NCBI RefSeq assembly: GCF_001746415.1
Contig: NZ_MEHJ01000001.1
Location: forward strand, 4,223,501-4,287,500
Length of the DNA stretch: 64,000 bases
Origin: Streptomyces agglomeratus
GTDB taxonomy: Bacteria; Actinomycetota; Actinomycetes; Streptomycetales; Streptomycetaceae
Direction of reading: 5' to 3'
In this document: piece after piece, positions 52,413 through 61,461 of the stretch
How positions within the stretch are numbered: position 1 is the first letter of the stretch
How the letters are laid out: each line of letters begins with the position of its first letter
Notes under the pieces: model-generated
What the model was told of the DNA's origin: nothing
What the model saw: only the letters and a program-made list of their open reading frames with translations
Databases searched by the model: none
Program-made: the position numbers and the translations under genes

Positions 52413-54611
52413 ATGCGGTGGTTGGTGGGGTGGAGCAGTGTCGCCGCGAGCTTCGGGACAGTGGGAGCGGTCGGCGCGCCGCGCGCGGCCGGCGCGACTC
52501 CTTCTTCCGCCCATTCCTCCGCTCGTTCCTCTGCCCCCTCCGCCGCTTCACCCGGCCATTCGTCCGACCACGAGTCCCTCACCGTGCACCCCGTCGGCTC
52601 GCAGCTCCTGTGGGGCGACCCCGACCCCCTGTGGGCCGTCGGCGACTGGCGCCCCGACGAGGTCCGCACCCTCAGCGTCGACCCCTTCACCCGCATCGCC
52701 GTCCTCGGCTGCTGCGGCGCGTCCGACGAAGAACTGCGCGTCGGCCTCTTCGCGGCGCGCGGCGGCGCACTGCGGCACCTGACCGCGTGGTCCGGCAGCT
52801 ACACCGCCGTCGTCCAGGTCGGCCGCCGGGTCACCGTGGTCGGTGACCTGGCAGGCGCCCGCCCGGTTTTCTATACGCCCTGGGCCAATGGCACCGCGTA
52901 CGCCACCGCCGCGCTCCCGCTCGCCGACCTCATCGAGGCACAGCTCGACATCGGCCACCTCGCGGCGCTCCTCGCCTGTCCGGACGTACCGGAGGCGTTG
53001 CGCGACGGCACCCCGTACGCGGGCGTGCGGCGCATTCCGCCGGGGCACGCGCTGGTCCTGCGCGAGGGCTCGCGCGAGATCACGGGGTACGAGCCGGTGG
53101 CCTCCCTCGCCGTGGCCGCGCCCCAACTCGACCCGGAGCGGGCCGTCGACGGTGTCCGCGAGGCCCTCGTCGAGGCGGTACGGGCCAGACTCACCGCACC
53201 GCGCCACGCCCCCGAGACGGCTCCGCCCGACCCGGGGCCCGTCCCAGGCATGGGGCCCGCCGACCGCCGGGCGGCGCGTGGCGCGCCCGTCCCCGGCATC
53301 GGCGCCGACCTCTCGGGCGGCAGCGCGTCGGCGACGCTCGCCCTGCTCGCGGCGGGCCTGCCGGGGCTTCCCGGCACGGTCCTTGGCCACGGCACGGGCG
53401 CGGGGGAGCGGCTGCTCGCCGTCACCTTCAACGACCTCACCGCCGAAGGCCCCGGCGGTGAGGCGGAGTTGCAGCGGGCCGGGGCGATCGCCGCCAATCC
53501 CCGTCTGCACCACGTCGTCGTCGCCGCCGGAGCGGAAGCCCTGCCGTACGCGGACCTCGGCAGCGGACCGCTCACCGACGAGCCGGGCCCGTCCCTGGTC
53601 ACGGCCGAGCGCCACCGCCGGCGCCTCGCGGCGGGCAGCGCCGACCACTTCACGGGGCACGGAGCCCGCCAGGTCCTGGACGCCCACCCGGCGCGCCTCG
53701 CCGACCTCCTGATGGACCGCAGACGGCGCGACCTGCTGCGCCCGGTCGCCGCCCTCGCCAAGGTCGAGGGCTCGGCCCACTCGCTCCTCGTCCCGCTCAC
53801 CGTCTACCGCGCCGCACGGCGTCTCGCCCGTACGCCGTACCGCGCGGGCATCGAGGAGGCGGCGGCCCGCCTCATGGACGGCCGCTTCGACGAGCCGGGC
53901 TCCTGGGGTACGGGCAGCGGAACGGCCGGCGCCCTCGACGCCTCGCTCGCCGCCCTCGCTTGGACGAGACCGGGGCCCGCGGCGCGCTGGCTGACCGGGG
54001 AGGCTCTGGCTGAAGTATCGGTTCGCCTCCAGGCGTCGGCCACCAGGCCGTCGTCGGTGCTGAGGCCGGGCGAAGCACGCGCACGGGCCGCCCTGGCGCG
54101 AGCGGCGGCCGACCACCGGGTCTTCGAACAGGCGGCGGAGGTACGCAGTCAGCGCCTGCACGCCCCGTTCCTCGACAACCAGGTCGTACGGGCCTCCCGC
54201 GCGCTCCCCGAAGCCCTGCGGGTGCAGCCGGGCGCCCGCGCGGCAATCCTGCGCGCGGTCCTGTCCGGGGCGGGCATCAAGGACCTGCCGCCGGGCTGGG
54301 GCGCCACGTCCCACGCTTCGTCGGCGGCGGCAGCCCGGGCCGGCCTGCGTGCCGCGGTCGGCGACCTGATCGCCCTGTTCGACGCACCGCTGCTGGCCGA
54401 CGCGGGCCTGATCGAGGCCCGCGTCGTACGCAAGGCCCTGCGCGCGGCGGCAGAGGGCGAGCCGGTGCCGCTGGACGGCCTGGCCGACCTGGTCTCCACG
54501 GAACTGTGGCTGCGCCGCCTCGTCTCCCGCCGCGGGACATGCTGGACGGGCACGGCGGCGCCCCGTCAACGCGCGGTCGCGGGCGGAGTCCCCCAGCGCC
54601 GGGCCCTTTGA
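52413..54611 (+). CDS. Asparagine-synthase-like protein with degenerate PP-loop
   Basis: 732 residues. The N-terminal part resembles the glutaminase half of AsnB ([34 protein letters not shown]) but lacks the N-terminal nucleophile cysteine. The synthetase half reads [16 protein letters not shown] where AsnB has SGGxDS, losing the key aspartate. The AsnB GxGGDE region is [14 protein letters not shown], and [20 protein letters not shown] is retained. It is therefore probably not an asparagine synthase; a role in amide or lactam formation, or regulation, is possible. ATG 52413 has GGAGG 5 nt upstream. It is well conserved in Streptomyces to my knowledge. Confidence 0.8.
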   Translation: MRWLVGWSSVAASFGTVGAVGAPRAAGATPSSAHSSARSSAPSAASPGHSSDHESLTVHPVGSQLLWGDPDPLWAVGDWRPDEVRTLSVDPFTRIAVLGCCGASDEELRVGLFAARGGALRHLTAWSGSYTAVVQVGRRVTVVGDLAGARPVFYTPWANGTAYATAALPLADLIEAQLDIGHLAALLACPDVPEALRDGTPYAGVRRIPPGHALVLREGSREITGYEPVASLAVAAPQLDPERAVDGVREALVEAVRARLTAPRHAPETAPPDPGPVPGMGPADRRAARGAPVPGIGADLSGGSASATLALLAAGLPGLPGTVLGHGTGAGERLLAVTFNDLTAEGPGGEAELQRAGAIAANPRLHHVVVAAGAEALPYADLGSGPLTDEPGPSLVTAERHRRRLAAGSADHFTGHGARQVLDAHPARLADLLMDRRRRDLLRPVAALAKVEGSAHSLLVPLTVYRAARRLARTPYRAGIEEAAARLMDGRFDEPGSWGTGSGTAGALDASLAALAWTRPGPAARWLTGEALAEVSVRLQASATRPSSVLRPGEARARAALARAAADHRVFEQAAEVRSQRLHAPFLDNQVVRASRALPEALRVQPGARAAILRAVLSGAGIKDLPPGWGATSHASSAAAARAGLRAAVGDLIALFDAPLLADAGLIEARVVRKALRAAAEGEPVPLDGLADLVSTELWLRRLVSRRGTCWTGTAAPRQRAVAGGVPQRRAL

Positions 54612-54643
54612 GAGAAGTACGCTCCGGCGCCTGGGGAGCGGTG

Positions 54644-56593
54644 TCACCCCCCGCAGCTGATCCGCGACCGGGCCCAGTCCGCCAGCGCCACCGACTCGTG
54701 CGGATGCTCCGGTTCCACCACGAGCCGGATTGACTCACGCCCCGCGATGCCCGCCCGCACCGGTACGGCGGAGTCGTTGCCCCGCACCAGCCCCGACCGC
54801 CACAGCAGCGCCCCGTCCCAGTACAGCGAGAACCGTGCCGCTCCCAGCCCCATCGTCATGTCGTCGATGCCGACCAGCGCGTCATAGGTGGTGCACGCTC
54901 GGTTGAGGTCGATGGTGACGGACGACCTCGCGTGCATCGTCACACCGTTCCCGTACCGTTCACCGCCGATCGACATGCCGTAGCGCTGCCACAGCCAACT
55001 GCTCTCGGCGAGCCGCACTTCGGGCTCGGTGTGGTCGCCGAACGTCCCGTACTCCAGCGTGTTGACCTGATAGACGACCGGAGCGGGCGGCGGTGCGGGA
55101 GGAGGAGTCGGCTTCGGGGACGGCGTGGACTCCGGTGGCGGGGGCTCGGGAGCGGGCGGCTTCGGCACGGGCGAAGGCTCCGCCTTCGTGGGCGTCGGCG
55201 TGGGCGTCGGCGTGGGAGTCGGCTTCGGGGCGGGCGGAGGCGTGGGGGACGGCTCCGGCGGCGCGGGCGCGGGCGGCTTCGCGGCCGGCGGCGCGGACGG
55301 CTGCGGGCTCGGCGGCTGCGGCAGGACGGGCCGTGACACCGGCGGCTTGGCCACCGGCACCGGCTCCGGACGGGGTTTCGCCTCCTCACCGGCGAGCGCG
55401 AACACCACCCCCGCCGCCACCGCCGCGGTCACCGCCGCACCGATCGCGATCTTGGCCGGGGCGCCGATCGCCTCGCCCCCGGCCGCTCCCGCCGCGCCCC
55501 CGGCCGCACTCGAACCCCCGCCGGCCGCCGCGGCGGCCCCCGCGCCGGCCGCACCGGCCGCGCCCGCGACACCGCCCGCCACCAGGCCGGCGCCCTTGAC
55601 CGCGTACCCGGCGGCGAACCAGCCGATGACCGCGACCGGAAGCAGCGCCGGAATCCCGGCGTTGACATCGCTCAGCTCACCGGCCGCCACCCGGCACTTC
55701 GCGCACTCCTCCAGATGCTTGCGCAGCCCGCGCTCGGCCCGCATCCGCAGCCCGCCCCTGGCATACGCGCCGAGCCGGTCGGCGTACCGGGCGCAGTCGC
55801 CGCCCGCCGTCAGCGCCGTACTCACGTGCGCCTGGAGGTAAGCCTGCTTGAGGCCCTCCCGTGCCCGGCTCGCCAGCACCGCCGTGGCGTTGGCGGTGAG
55901 CCCGAACAGCGGCGCCACCTCGCTCGGCGACTCCTCCTCGACCGCGGTGTGCCACAGCACGGCCTGCCAGCGTTCGGGCAGGCTGCGAAACGCCTGCATG
56001 GCGAGCGTCTGCTCGGCCTCGTGCATGGCCCGTACGTCGGCACCCAGTTCCAGCGTGTCGTCGTCCGACGCGTCCGCCGAACGGGCGGACTGCGCCGCGA
56101 AGAGGGCGAAGTCCTCGACGAGGTGTTCGCGCCTGGCGGTCTTCGTCCAGGTCGCGGCCACCCGCCGTACCGTGGTCAGCAGATACGCCCGTACGGCGTA
56201 CTCGGGTCCAGAGCCTCCGCGCACGGCCTGGAGCGTGCGGGCGAAGACCTCGGCCGTCAGGTCGTCGGCGGTGTGCGCGTCGCGGCAACAGGTACGGGCG
56301 TACCGGCGGACTGCGTCGGAGTGACGCCGGAACAGCTCCTCGTACGCACTGTCGTCGCCACCGCGCATCCGCTGGACCAGCGCGACGTCGGACGTCGGCG
56401 TCTGCGACGGGAGGCCGCCGCTCCGGCTCCTGCCGCCGCCCCTGCCCTCGCGCTGCGAAGGGACGCTCCAGTCGTCGCGCTCCACGGCCGGCCACGGCCC
56501 GGGGAGCACGGTGCCGCCCAGGTCTTCGTCCGTGGAGCCGTTGGGCTCCGTACCGACACGGTCGAGCGGCTCGTCGCGCCCCTCAACACCCAT
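54644..56593 (-). CDS. ECF sigma factor fused to zinc-finger, membrane helix and carbohydrate-binding domain
   Basis: 649 residues with a rare domain order. Residues ~65-250 are ECF sigma regions 2 and 4 (YEELFRRHSDAVRRYARTCC, LTAEVFARTLQAV, LPERWQAVLWHTAVEEESPS). A zinc-finger anti-sigma-like motif follows (RGLRKHLEECAKCRVAAGEL). Hydrophobic stretches lie at ~318-365 and ~395-415 (KIAIGAAVTAAVAAGVVFAL). A 120-residue Pro-rich linker spans the wall, and the C-terminus (VNTLEYGTFGDH, RYGNGVTMHARSSVTIDLN, FSLYWDGALLWRSG) is an NPCBM-type carbohydrate-binding domain. It resembles the ECF53 group. This suggests one protein senses extracellular glycans and controls transcription. Confidence 0.88.
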   Translation of the reverse strand: MGVEGRDEPLDRVGTEPNGSTDEDLGGTVLPGPWPAVERDDWSVPSQREGRGGGRSRSGGLPSQTPTSDVALVQRMRGGDDSAYEELFRRHSDAVRRYARTCCRDAHTADDLTAEVFARTLQAVRGGSGPEYAVRAYLLTTVRRVAATWTKTARREHLVEDFALFAAQSARSADASDDDTLELGADVRAMHEAEQTLAMQAFRSLPERWQAVLWHTAVEEESPSEVAPLFGLTANATAVLASRAREGLKQAYLQAHVSTALTAGGDCARYADRLGAYARGGLRMRAERGLRKHLEECAKCRVAAGELSDVNAGIPALLPVAVIGWFAAGYAVKGAGLVAGGVAGAAGAAGAGAAAAAGGGSSAAGGAAGAAGGEAIGAPAKIAIGAAVTAAVAAGVVFALAGEEAKPRPEPVPVAKPPVSRPVLPQPPSPQPSAPPAAKPPAPAPPEPSPTPPPAPKPTPTPTPTPTPTKAEPSPVPKPPAPEPPPPESTPSPKPTPPPAPPPAPVVYQVNTLEYGTFGDHTEPEVRLAESSWLWQRYGMSIGGERYGNGVTMHARSSVTIDLNRACTTYDALVGIDDMTMGLGAARFSLYWDGALLWRSGLVRGNDSAVPVRAGIAGRESIRLVVEPEHPHESVALADWARSRISCGG

Positions 56594-56912
56594 AGCGGAA
56601 GCCCCCCGTAAGCATCCTCGGACCGGAAATACCGGCCAAGAATCCCACAGCGCGAAGCACGGCCCATGGCTCCGAACGGGCAACCACTCATCCGGGGAGT
56701 TTTTCCGTATAGGAGCACTATTGTTCACCCGAACGGGGAAGATTCCAGGGCTTCACCGGGCCGGCCGGCTCAGCCCCGCGCCCCGGGAAACCGGCAGACC
56801 CGCCCGTCCGCCACACGGCGGACAAGCGGGCCGACGGACACGGCCGCACGACACACAACGCCGCACGACACAGAGCCGTACGCGACGATGCCGCGTACAG
56901 CGCCCCACGGAC
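56594..56912 (-). promoter_or_regulatory. 319-bp gap upstream of the fused sigma factor
   Basis: No gene seen. An AT-richer patch at 56699-56726 contains TATACG on the minus strand and the small dyad GTTC-ACCC-GAAC (56723-56734), both plausible parts of the sigma gene promoter. The rest is plain GC-rich sequence. Confidence 0.35.
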
Positions 56913-57782
56913 CTACGCGGGCCTGGAGCGCAGCCCCTCCAGCAGGATGTCCAGCAGCCGGGCCGAAGCCGCCGCCTGCTGGGCCGCGTCCGGCAGCGAG
57001 GGCGCCGCCGTGGCGATCACCAGCAGTACGTCGGCCACCGTCACGTCGCCGCGCAGCTCACCGGACGCTCGCGCCCGGTCCACCAGCCGCCCCACGACCT
57101 CCAGCAGCTCCGACGCACCCGCGTCGTCGCTCTCCAGGACGTCGGAGCCGGCGCCCCCGGGCCGCTGCCCGACCAGCCGCAGCTCCCGTCCCGCAGAACC
57201 CGCGACCGCACCCGACCCGACCGAACCGGACCCGACCGGACCAGACCCAACCGGACCGGACGCACCCGGAGCCGCCCCCGCCGGACCCACGGCCTGCCGC
57301 TGCTGCGGCACCCGTACCTCGCCCTGCCCCTGGGGATCTCCGCCGCCGTCACGGTCGGCCTCGCCGGCGTCCACGCCCACCCGCAGCACCTGCGGCGGCA
57401 GCAGCCGGCCCGCGCCGGACGCCACCGACGTACGCAGGAAACGGGACAGAGCGGACCACGGCTCGTCCTCCTGCCCGAGGGCCGCGCGCGCCTGATCCGT
57501 CAGCCGGGAGGTCTCCTCCTCGGCTATTCGGCGGACCAGTACGTCCTTGCTCGGGAAGCGGCGGTACACCGTCCCGACCCCGACCCTGGCCCGTCGCGCC
57601 ACGTCCTCCATCGGCGCCCCGTAGCCCAGCTCGCCGAACACCTCGCGAGCGGCCCGCAGTACATGCTCAAGATTGCGCTGTGCGTCCACACGCAGCGGCG
57701 CGGAGCGAGAGCCTCCCGCACCCGCGCGCCCGTGGCCGTCGGATGCGACGGCTGTCTGCCAATGAGAGTCCTGAATGTGCAT
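56913..57782 (-). CDS. TetR-family regulator with a low-complexity insert
   Basis: 289 residues. The N-terminal HTH is standard: RAAREVFGELGYGAPMEDVA, then RARVGVGTVYRRFPSKDVLV. The ligand-binding half starts normally (RLTDQARAALGQEDEPWSAL) and ends normally (ASELLEVVGRLVDRARASG). In between, about residues 145-205, is a Gly/Ser/Pro/Val-rich segment of GPVGSG units. This is unusual in TetR proteins and probably forms a flexible loop. It is divergent from the NADH dehydrogenase and a candidate regulator of it. ATG 57782 has a GGGGGAA site upstream. Confidence 0.87.
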   Translation of the reverse strand: MHIQDSHWQTAVASDGHGRAGAGGSRSAPLRVDAQRNLEHVLRAAREVFGELGYGAPMEDVARRARVGVGTVYRRFPSKDVLVRRIAEEETSRLTDQARAALGQEDEPWSALSRFLRTSVASGAGRLLPPQVLRVGVDAGEADRDGGGDPQGQGEVRVPQQRQAVGPAGAAPGASGPVGSGPVGSGSVGSGAVAGSAGRELRLVGQRPGGAGSDVLESDDAGASELLEVVGRLVDRARASGELRGDVTVADVLLVIATAAPSLPDAAQQAAASARLLDILLEGLRSRPA

Positions 57783-58113
57783 CAGCGTTCCCCCGGTAAT
57801 GATGTCTCCCCCCGGAGACTCCCCGCCCTGATAGTCGGCCGGGACCGCAGACCCGGCCGCCCCGACGAGATACGAACATAGTTGAGCGCGCGTAGATTCA
57901 GAAGGGGGTAGTTCCGCACGGAGCGCCCGCCCGATCGGAGTATCGACCAAAACCTTCCTGATTCGGCCACTGTTCCCACCCCCTCCCCGCGCCCTGACCT
58001 GCGAACCTTCCGAGCCGGGCAGGGATTGCCGCACCCCACGCCACGTATGACCTCCGGTCACACAATCTGCCGGGCCTGTGGACAAACTCCTGCGGCCGTT
58101 GCGTCATGGGACA
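57783..58113. promoter_or_regulatory. 331-bp divergent gap, tetR / ndh
   Basis: No gene seen. The end near tetR has an AT-richer patch (GATACGAACATAGTTGAG, 57870-57887). GGTCACAC at 58056-58063, 50 nt before ndh, is one arm of the perfect dyad found downstream at 59472-59492. Confidence 0.4.
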
Positions 58114-59454
58114 GTGACAGAACCTGCGCGCATTCTCGTTGTCGGCGGCGGCTACGTCGGGATGTACACCGCGCTGCACCTCCAGCGGAAGCTGAGAAGC
58201 GGCGAGGCCGAGGTCATTGTGGTGACTCCTGATCCCTATATGACTTATCAGCCGTTCCTGCCCGAAGCGGCGGCCGGCTCCATCTCCCCGCGTCACGTCG
58301 TGGTCCCGCTCCGCCGGGTCCTGGACAAGTGCAAGATCGTCATCGGCGAGGCCGAGTCCATCGACCACGCCAAGCGCACCGCGACCGTCACGACCCTCGC
58401 CACCGAGGAGGAGGGCACCGGCGGCATCGAGATCACGTACGACGAACTCGTCCTCGCGCCCGGCTCCGTCTCGCGCACCCTGCCCATCCCCGGTCTCGCC
58501 GACTACGCCATCGGCTTCAAGACCGTCGAAGAGGCCATCGGCCTGCGCAACCACGTCATCGAGCAGATGGACATCGCGTCCGCCACCCGCGACCCGGCCG
58601 TCCGTGACGCCGCCCTGACCTTCGTCTTCGTCGGCGGCGGATACGCGGGCGTGGAGGCGCTCGGCGAGCTGGAGGACATGGCCCGCTACGCCGCCCGCTA
58701 CTACCACAACGTCAAGCCCGAGGACATGAAGTGGATCCTCGTCGAAGCGACGGGACGTATCCTCCCCGAGGTCGGCGAGGAAATGGGCAAGTACGCGATC
58801 CGTGAACTGCGCAGCCGCAATATCGACGTACGCCTGGAGACCCGTCTCGACTCCTGCGCGGACCGCGTGGCCGTCCTCAGCGACGGCTCGCGCTTCCCCA
58901 CCCGCACCGTCGTGTGGACCGCGGGCGTCAAACCGCACCCCGTTCTCGCCGCGAGCGACCTGCCGCTGAACGAACGCGGCCGCCTCACCGCCACCGCCCG
59001 GCTCACGATCGAAGGAACGGACCACGCCTGGGCCGCCGGGGACGCGGCGGCCGTGCCCGACCTCACCGCGGACGAGAAGGGCCGGGAGTGCGCGCCCAAC
59101 GCCCAGCACGCCGTACGCCAGGCCAAGGTCCTCGCCGAGAACGTCCTCGCCTCCCTGCGCGGCGAACCGCTCAAGAACTACGAGCACAAGTACGCCGGTT
59201 CGGTCGCCTCGCTCGGCCTCCACAAGGGCGTCGCACACGTCTACGGCCGCAAGCTCAAGGGCTACCCCGCCTGGCTGATGCACCGCACGTACCACCTCAG
59301 CCGGGTGCCGACCTTCAACCGCAAGGCCCGTGTCCTCGCCGAATGGACGCTCGCCGGACTCTTCAAACGCGAGATCGTTTCACTCGGCTCCCTGGAGCAC
59401 CCCCGGGCCGAGTTCGAACTGGCCGCGGGCGGCGAGCCGCCCAAGAACAAGTGA
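58114..59454 (+). CDS. ndh: Type II NADH dehydrogenase (NDH-2)
   Basis: 446 residues; non-proton-pumping membrane-associated NADH:quinone oxidoreductase. The FAD motif is ARILVVGGGYVGMYTALHL, the NAD motif is LTFVFVGGGYAGVEALGEL, and the second FAD contact is HAWAAGDAAAVPD. Quinone-site AQHAVRQAK and the C-terminal amphipathic region (MHRTYHLSRVPTF) fit the family. GTG 58114 begins the conserved domain; the extra 12 codons from 58078 are not conserved. No strong ribosome-binding site is seen. Confidence 0.93.
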   Translation: MTEPARILVVGGGYVGMYTALHLQRKLRSGEAEVIVVTPDPYMTYQPFLPEAAAGSISPRHVVVPLRRVLDKCKIVIGEAESIDHAKRTATVTTLATEEEGTGGIEITYDELVLAPGSVSRTLPIPGLADYAIGFKTVEEAIGLRNHVIEQMDIASATRDPAVRDAALTFVFVGGGYAGVEALGELEDMARYAARYYHNVKPEDMKWILVEATGRILPEVGEEMGKYAIRELRSRNIDVRLETRLDSCADRVAVLSDGSRFPTRTVVWTAGVKPHPVLAASDLPLNERGRLTATARLTIEGTDHAWAAGDAAAVPDLTADEKGRECAPNAQHAVRQAKVLAENVLASLRGEPLKNYEHKYAGSVASLGLHKGVAHVYGRKLKGYPAWLMHRTYHLSRVPTFNRKARVLAEWTLAGLFKREIVSLGSLEHPRAEFELAAGGEPPKNK

Positions 59455-59471
59455 CGACTGTCAGTGCGGTC

Positions 59472-59492
59472 GGTCACACTGGGCGTGTGACC
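59472..59492. promoter_or_regulatory. Perfect dyad GGTCACAC-N5-GTGTGACC
   Basis: 8-bp arms with 5-nt centre, 17 nt after the ndh stop. TAGGCT at 59495-59500 right after it could be the -10 of the PP2C gene, making this an operator overlapping its promoter. It could instead be a weak terminator for ndh, but it lacks a T run. Confidence 0.5.
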
Positions 59493-59630
59493 ATAGGCTG
59501 GCCCACACCTGCGCGGAGTGACCCTCTGTAACGGTGACGGCAGCTTCTCCCCGCAGGACCCAGCTCCCACAAGACAACAGCGGCAGCGACGCCACACAAC
59601 GCAACGCGACACCATGAGGCTTGAAAGTCA

Positions 59631-61307
59631 GTGAACTTCACGCGCTGGAGCGCCCGTCTCCCCGGAACGCAGCGCCGCGCCGCAGCGCGGACCGACCGCG
59701 GTTCCGTCCCGGCGGCCCGCGTTGAGTACGGCCGGCCGTCCGAGCACGGGTCGGACGACCCGGACGCGCCGGGCGACGCACCCCTGCACACCCCGGGCTC
59801 CCCGCAGGCCCTGACCGACCACCTCTCCGTCCGCGAGATCCTCGGCCGGCTGCCCGCCCTCGTAGCCCTGGTGTACGGCCCCGAGCACCGCGTCGCGTAC
59901 GTCAACGACGCCTATGCCGCCGCCTTCGGCCCCCGCGAGACCGGTGAACCCGCCGCCGTCGCCCTCCCCGAGCTGGACGAGCTCGGCCTGCTCCCGCTCA
60001 TGGACCAGGTCCTGCGCAGCGGCACACCCCGCACGGTCAAGTCCCGCAAGGTCCCCAAGGGCGGCTCGTACACCATCACCTGCACGCCGATCGACCTCGC
60101 GGCCGGCGGTGGTGAGGGCGGCGTCCTCGTCTTCGCCGCGGACGTCACCGACCACGCGGAAGCCGCCGAGCGCCTGCGCGCCAGCGAGCGCCGCCTGCGC
60201 GAGACGGCCGTGACCCTCCAGCGGTCGCTGCTCCCGCAGGAGCTGGAGCAGCCCGACGACCTGCGCATCGCCGCCACCTACCAGCCGGGCGGCACGGACG
60301 CGGCGGTCGGCGGCGACTGGTACGACGTCATCACCCTCGGCGCGGGGCGCACGGCCCTGGTCATCGGTGACGTCATGGGCCGCGGTGTCCGCGCCGCCGC
60401 CGTCATGGGCCAGCTCCGCACGGCGGTCCGCGCGTACGCCCGCCTCGACCTCCCGCCCCACGAGGTCCTCCAGCTGCTCGACGGCCTCGCCGCCGAGATC
60501 GACGCCAGCCAGATCGCCACCTGCGCGTACGCAGTCCACGACCCCAACGAGGGCCGGCTCGTCTACGCCTCCGCCGGTCACCTCCCGATCCTCGTCCGCG
60601 ACCAGGACGGCACGGTCCGCCGCGCCGAGGACCACACGGGCCCTCCGCTCGGCACCGGTGGCTGGATGCACACCTCGGGCACGATCGCCCTCCCGCCGGG
60701 CTCGACGGCTGTCCTCTATACGGACGGTCTCGTCGAACGGCGCCGCGAGGACATCGACGAGGGCGTGGCAGCCCTGGAGCGCGCCCTGTCCGGCGCCACC
60801 GGAACCCCGCAGATCGTCTGCGACCGCTTGATCCGCGCGCTGGGCGTCACCGCCGACCACGACGACGACGTGGCGGTACTGGTCCTCCAGCACCCCACGC
60901 GCACCGGACCGGACGCGGAGCTGTTCCACAACGCGGCGCTGGAGCTGCTCGGCGGCATCGAGGCGGCCCCCCGCGCACGCGCCTTCGCCACCGGAGTCCT
61001 CGCCTCGTGGCGCTTCCCGGTGGAGCTGTGCGACCTGGGCGTACTGGCGGCGAGCGAGCTGGTGGCCAACTCCCTCCAGCACGGCACCCCGCCCATGCGC
61101 CTGCGTCTTCGCCGCACCGACCGCCGCCTGATCATCGAGGTGACGGACGGCGACGACCACCTGCCGCGCCGCCGCCGCGCCGAGCCGGTGGACGAGGCGG
61201 GCCGCGGTATCTCGATCGTCGCGACGATCGCCTCGTCCTGGGGCAGCCGCCGCACGCCGGGCGGCGGCAAGGCCGTCTGGTGCGAATTCGCCCTGCCGAC
61301 GCCCTGA
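59631..61307 (+). CDS. PAS-PP2C(SpoIIE/RsbU)-HATPase regulatory protein
   Basis: 558 residues, soluble. A PAS domain (about 65-185; GPEHRVAYVNDAYAAAFG) senses a signal. The PP2C phosphatase follows with GGDWYDVITLGAGRTALVIG, GDVMGRGVRAA, LVYASAGHLPILVR, VLYTDGLVERR and DDDVAVLVLQ, so all metal aspartates are present. The C-terminal HATPase (ASELVANSLQHG, GRGISIVATI) is an anti-sigma-kinase type. Such proteins control anti-anti-sigma phosphorylation. GTG 59631 is accepted; GAGG lies 11 nt upstream. The IS1380 element begins 13 nt after its stop. Confidence 0.92.
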   Translation: MNFTRWSARLPGTQRRAAARTDRGSVPAARVEYGRPSEHGSDDPDAPGDAPLHTPGSPQALTDHLSVREILGRLPALVALVYGPEHRVAYVNDAYAAAFGPRETGEPAAVALPELDELGLLPLMDQVLRSGTPRTVKSRKVPKGGSYTITCTPIDLAAGGGEGGVLVFAADVTDHAEAAERLRASERRLRETAVTLQRSLLPQELEQPDDLRIAATYQPGGTDAAVGGDWYDVITLGAGRTALVIGDVMGRGVRAAAVMGQLRTAVRAYARLDLPPHEVLQLLDGLAAEIDASQIATCAYAVHDPNEGRLVYASAGHLPILVRDQDGTVRRAEDHTGPPLGTGGWMHTSGTIALPPGSTAVLYTDGLVERRREDIDEGVAALERALSGATGTPQIVCDRLIRALGVTADHDDDVAVLVLQHPTRTGPDAELFHNAALELLGGIEAAPRARAFATGVLASWRFPVELCDLGVLAASELVANSLQHGTPPMRLRLRRTDRRLIIEVTDGDDHLPRRRRAEPVDEAGRGISIVATIASSWGSRRTPGGGKAVWCEFALPTP

Positions 61308-61461
61308 CGGCGCCCTGCCTAACCTCGCTGTTTCGCTTGGGGTGACGAGGTGGCGCTGTGGGGTCGATCGAGGTGGTATCGGGCGGTGGGCATGGTGGGG
61401 ACCCGGCGCGTTGGTCGGGTTCTCCAAGGTCTTTCGTGTCGTAGGTGGCCGGGGCGGCTGG

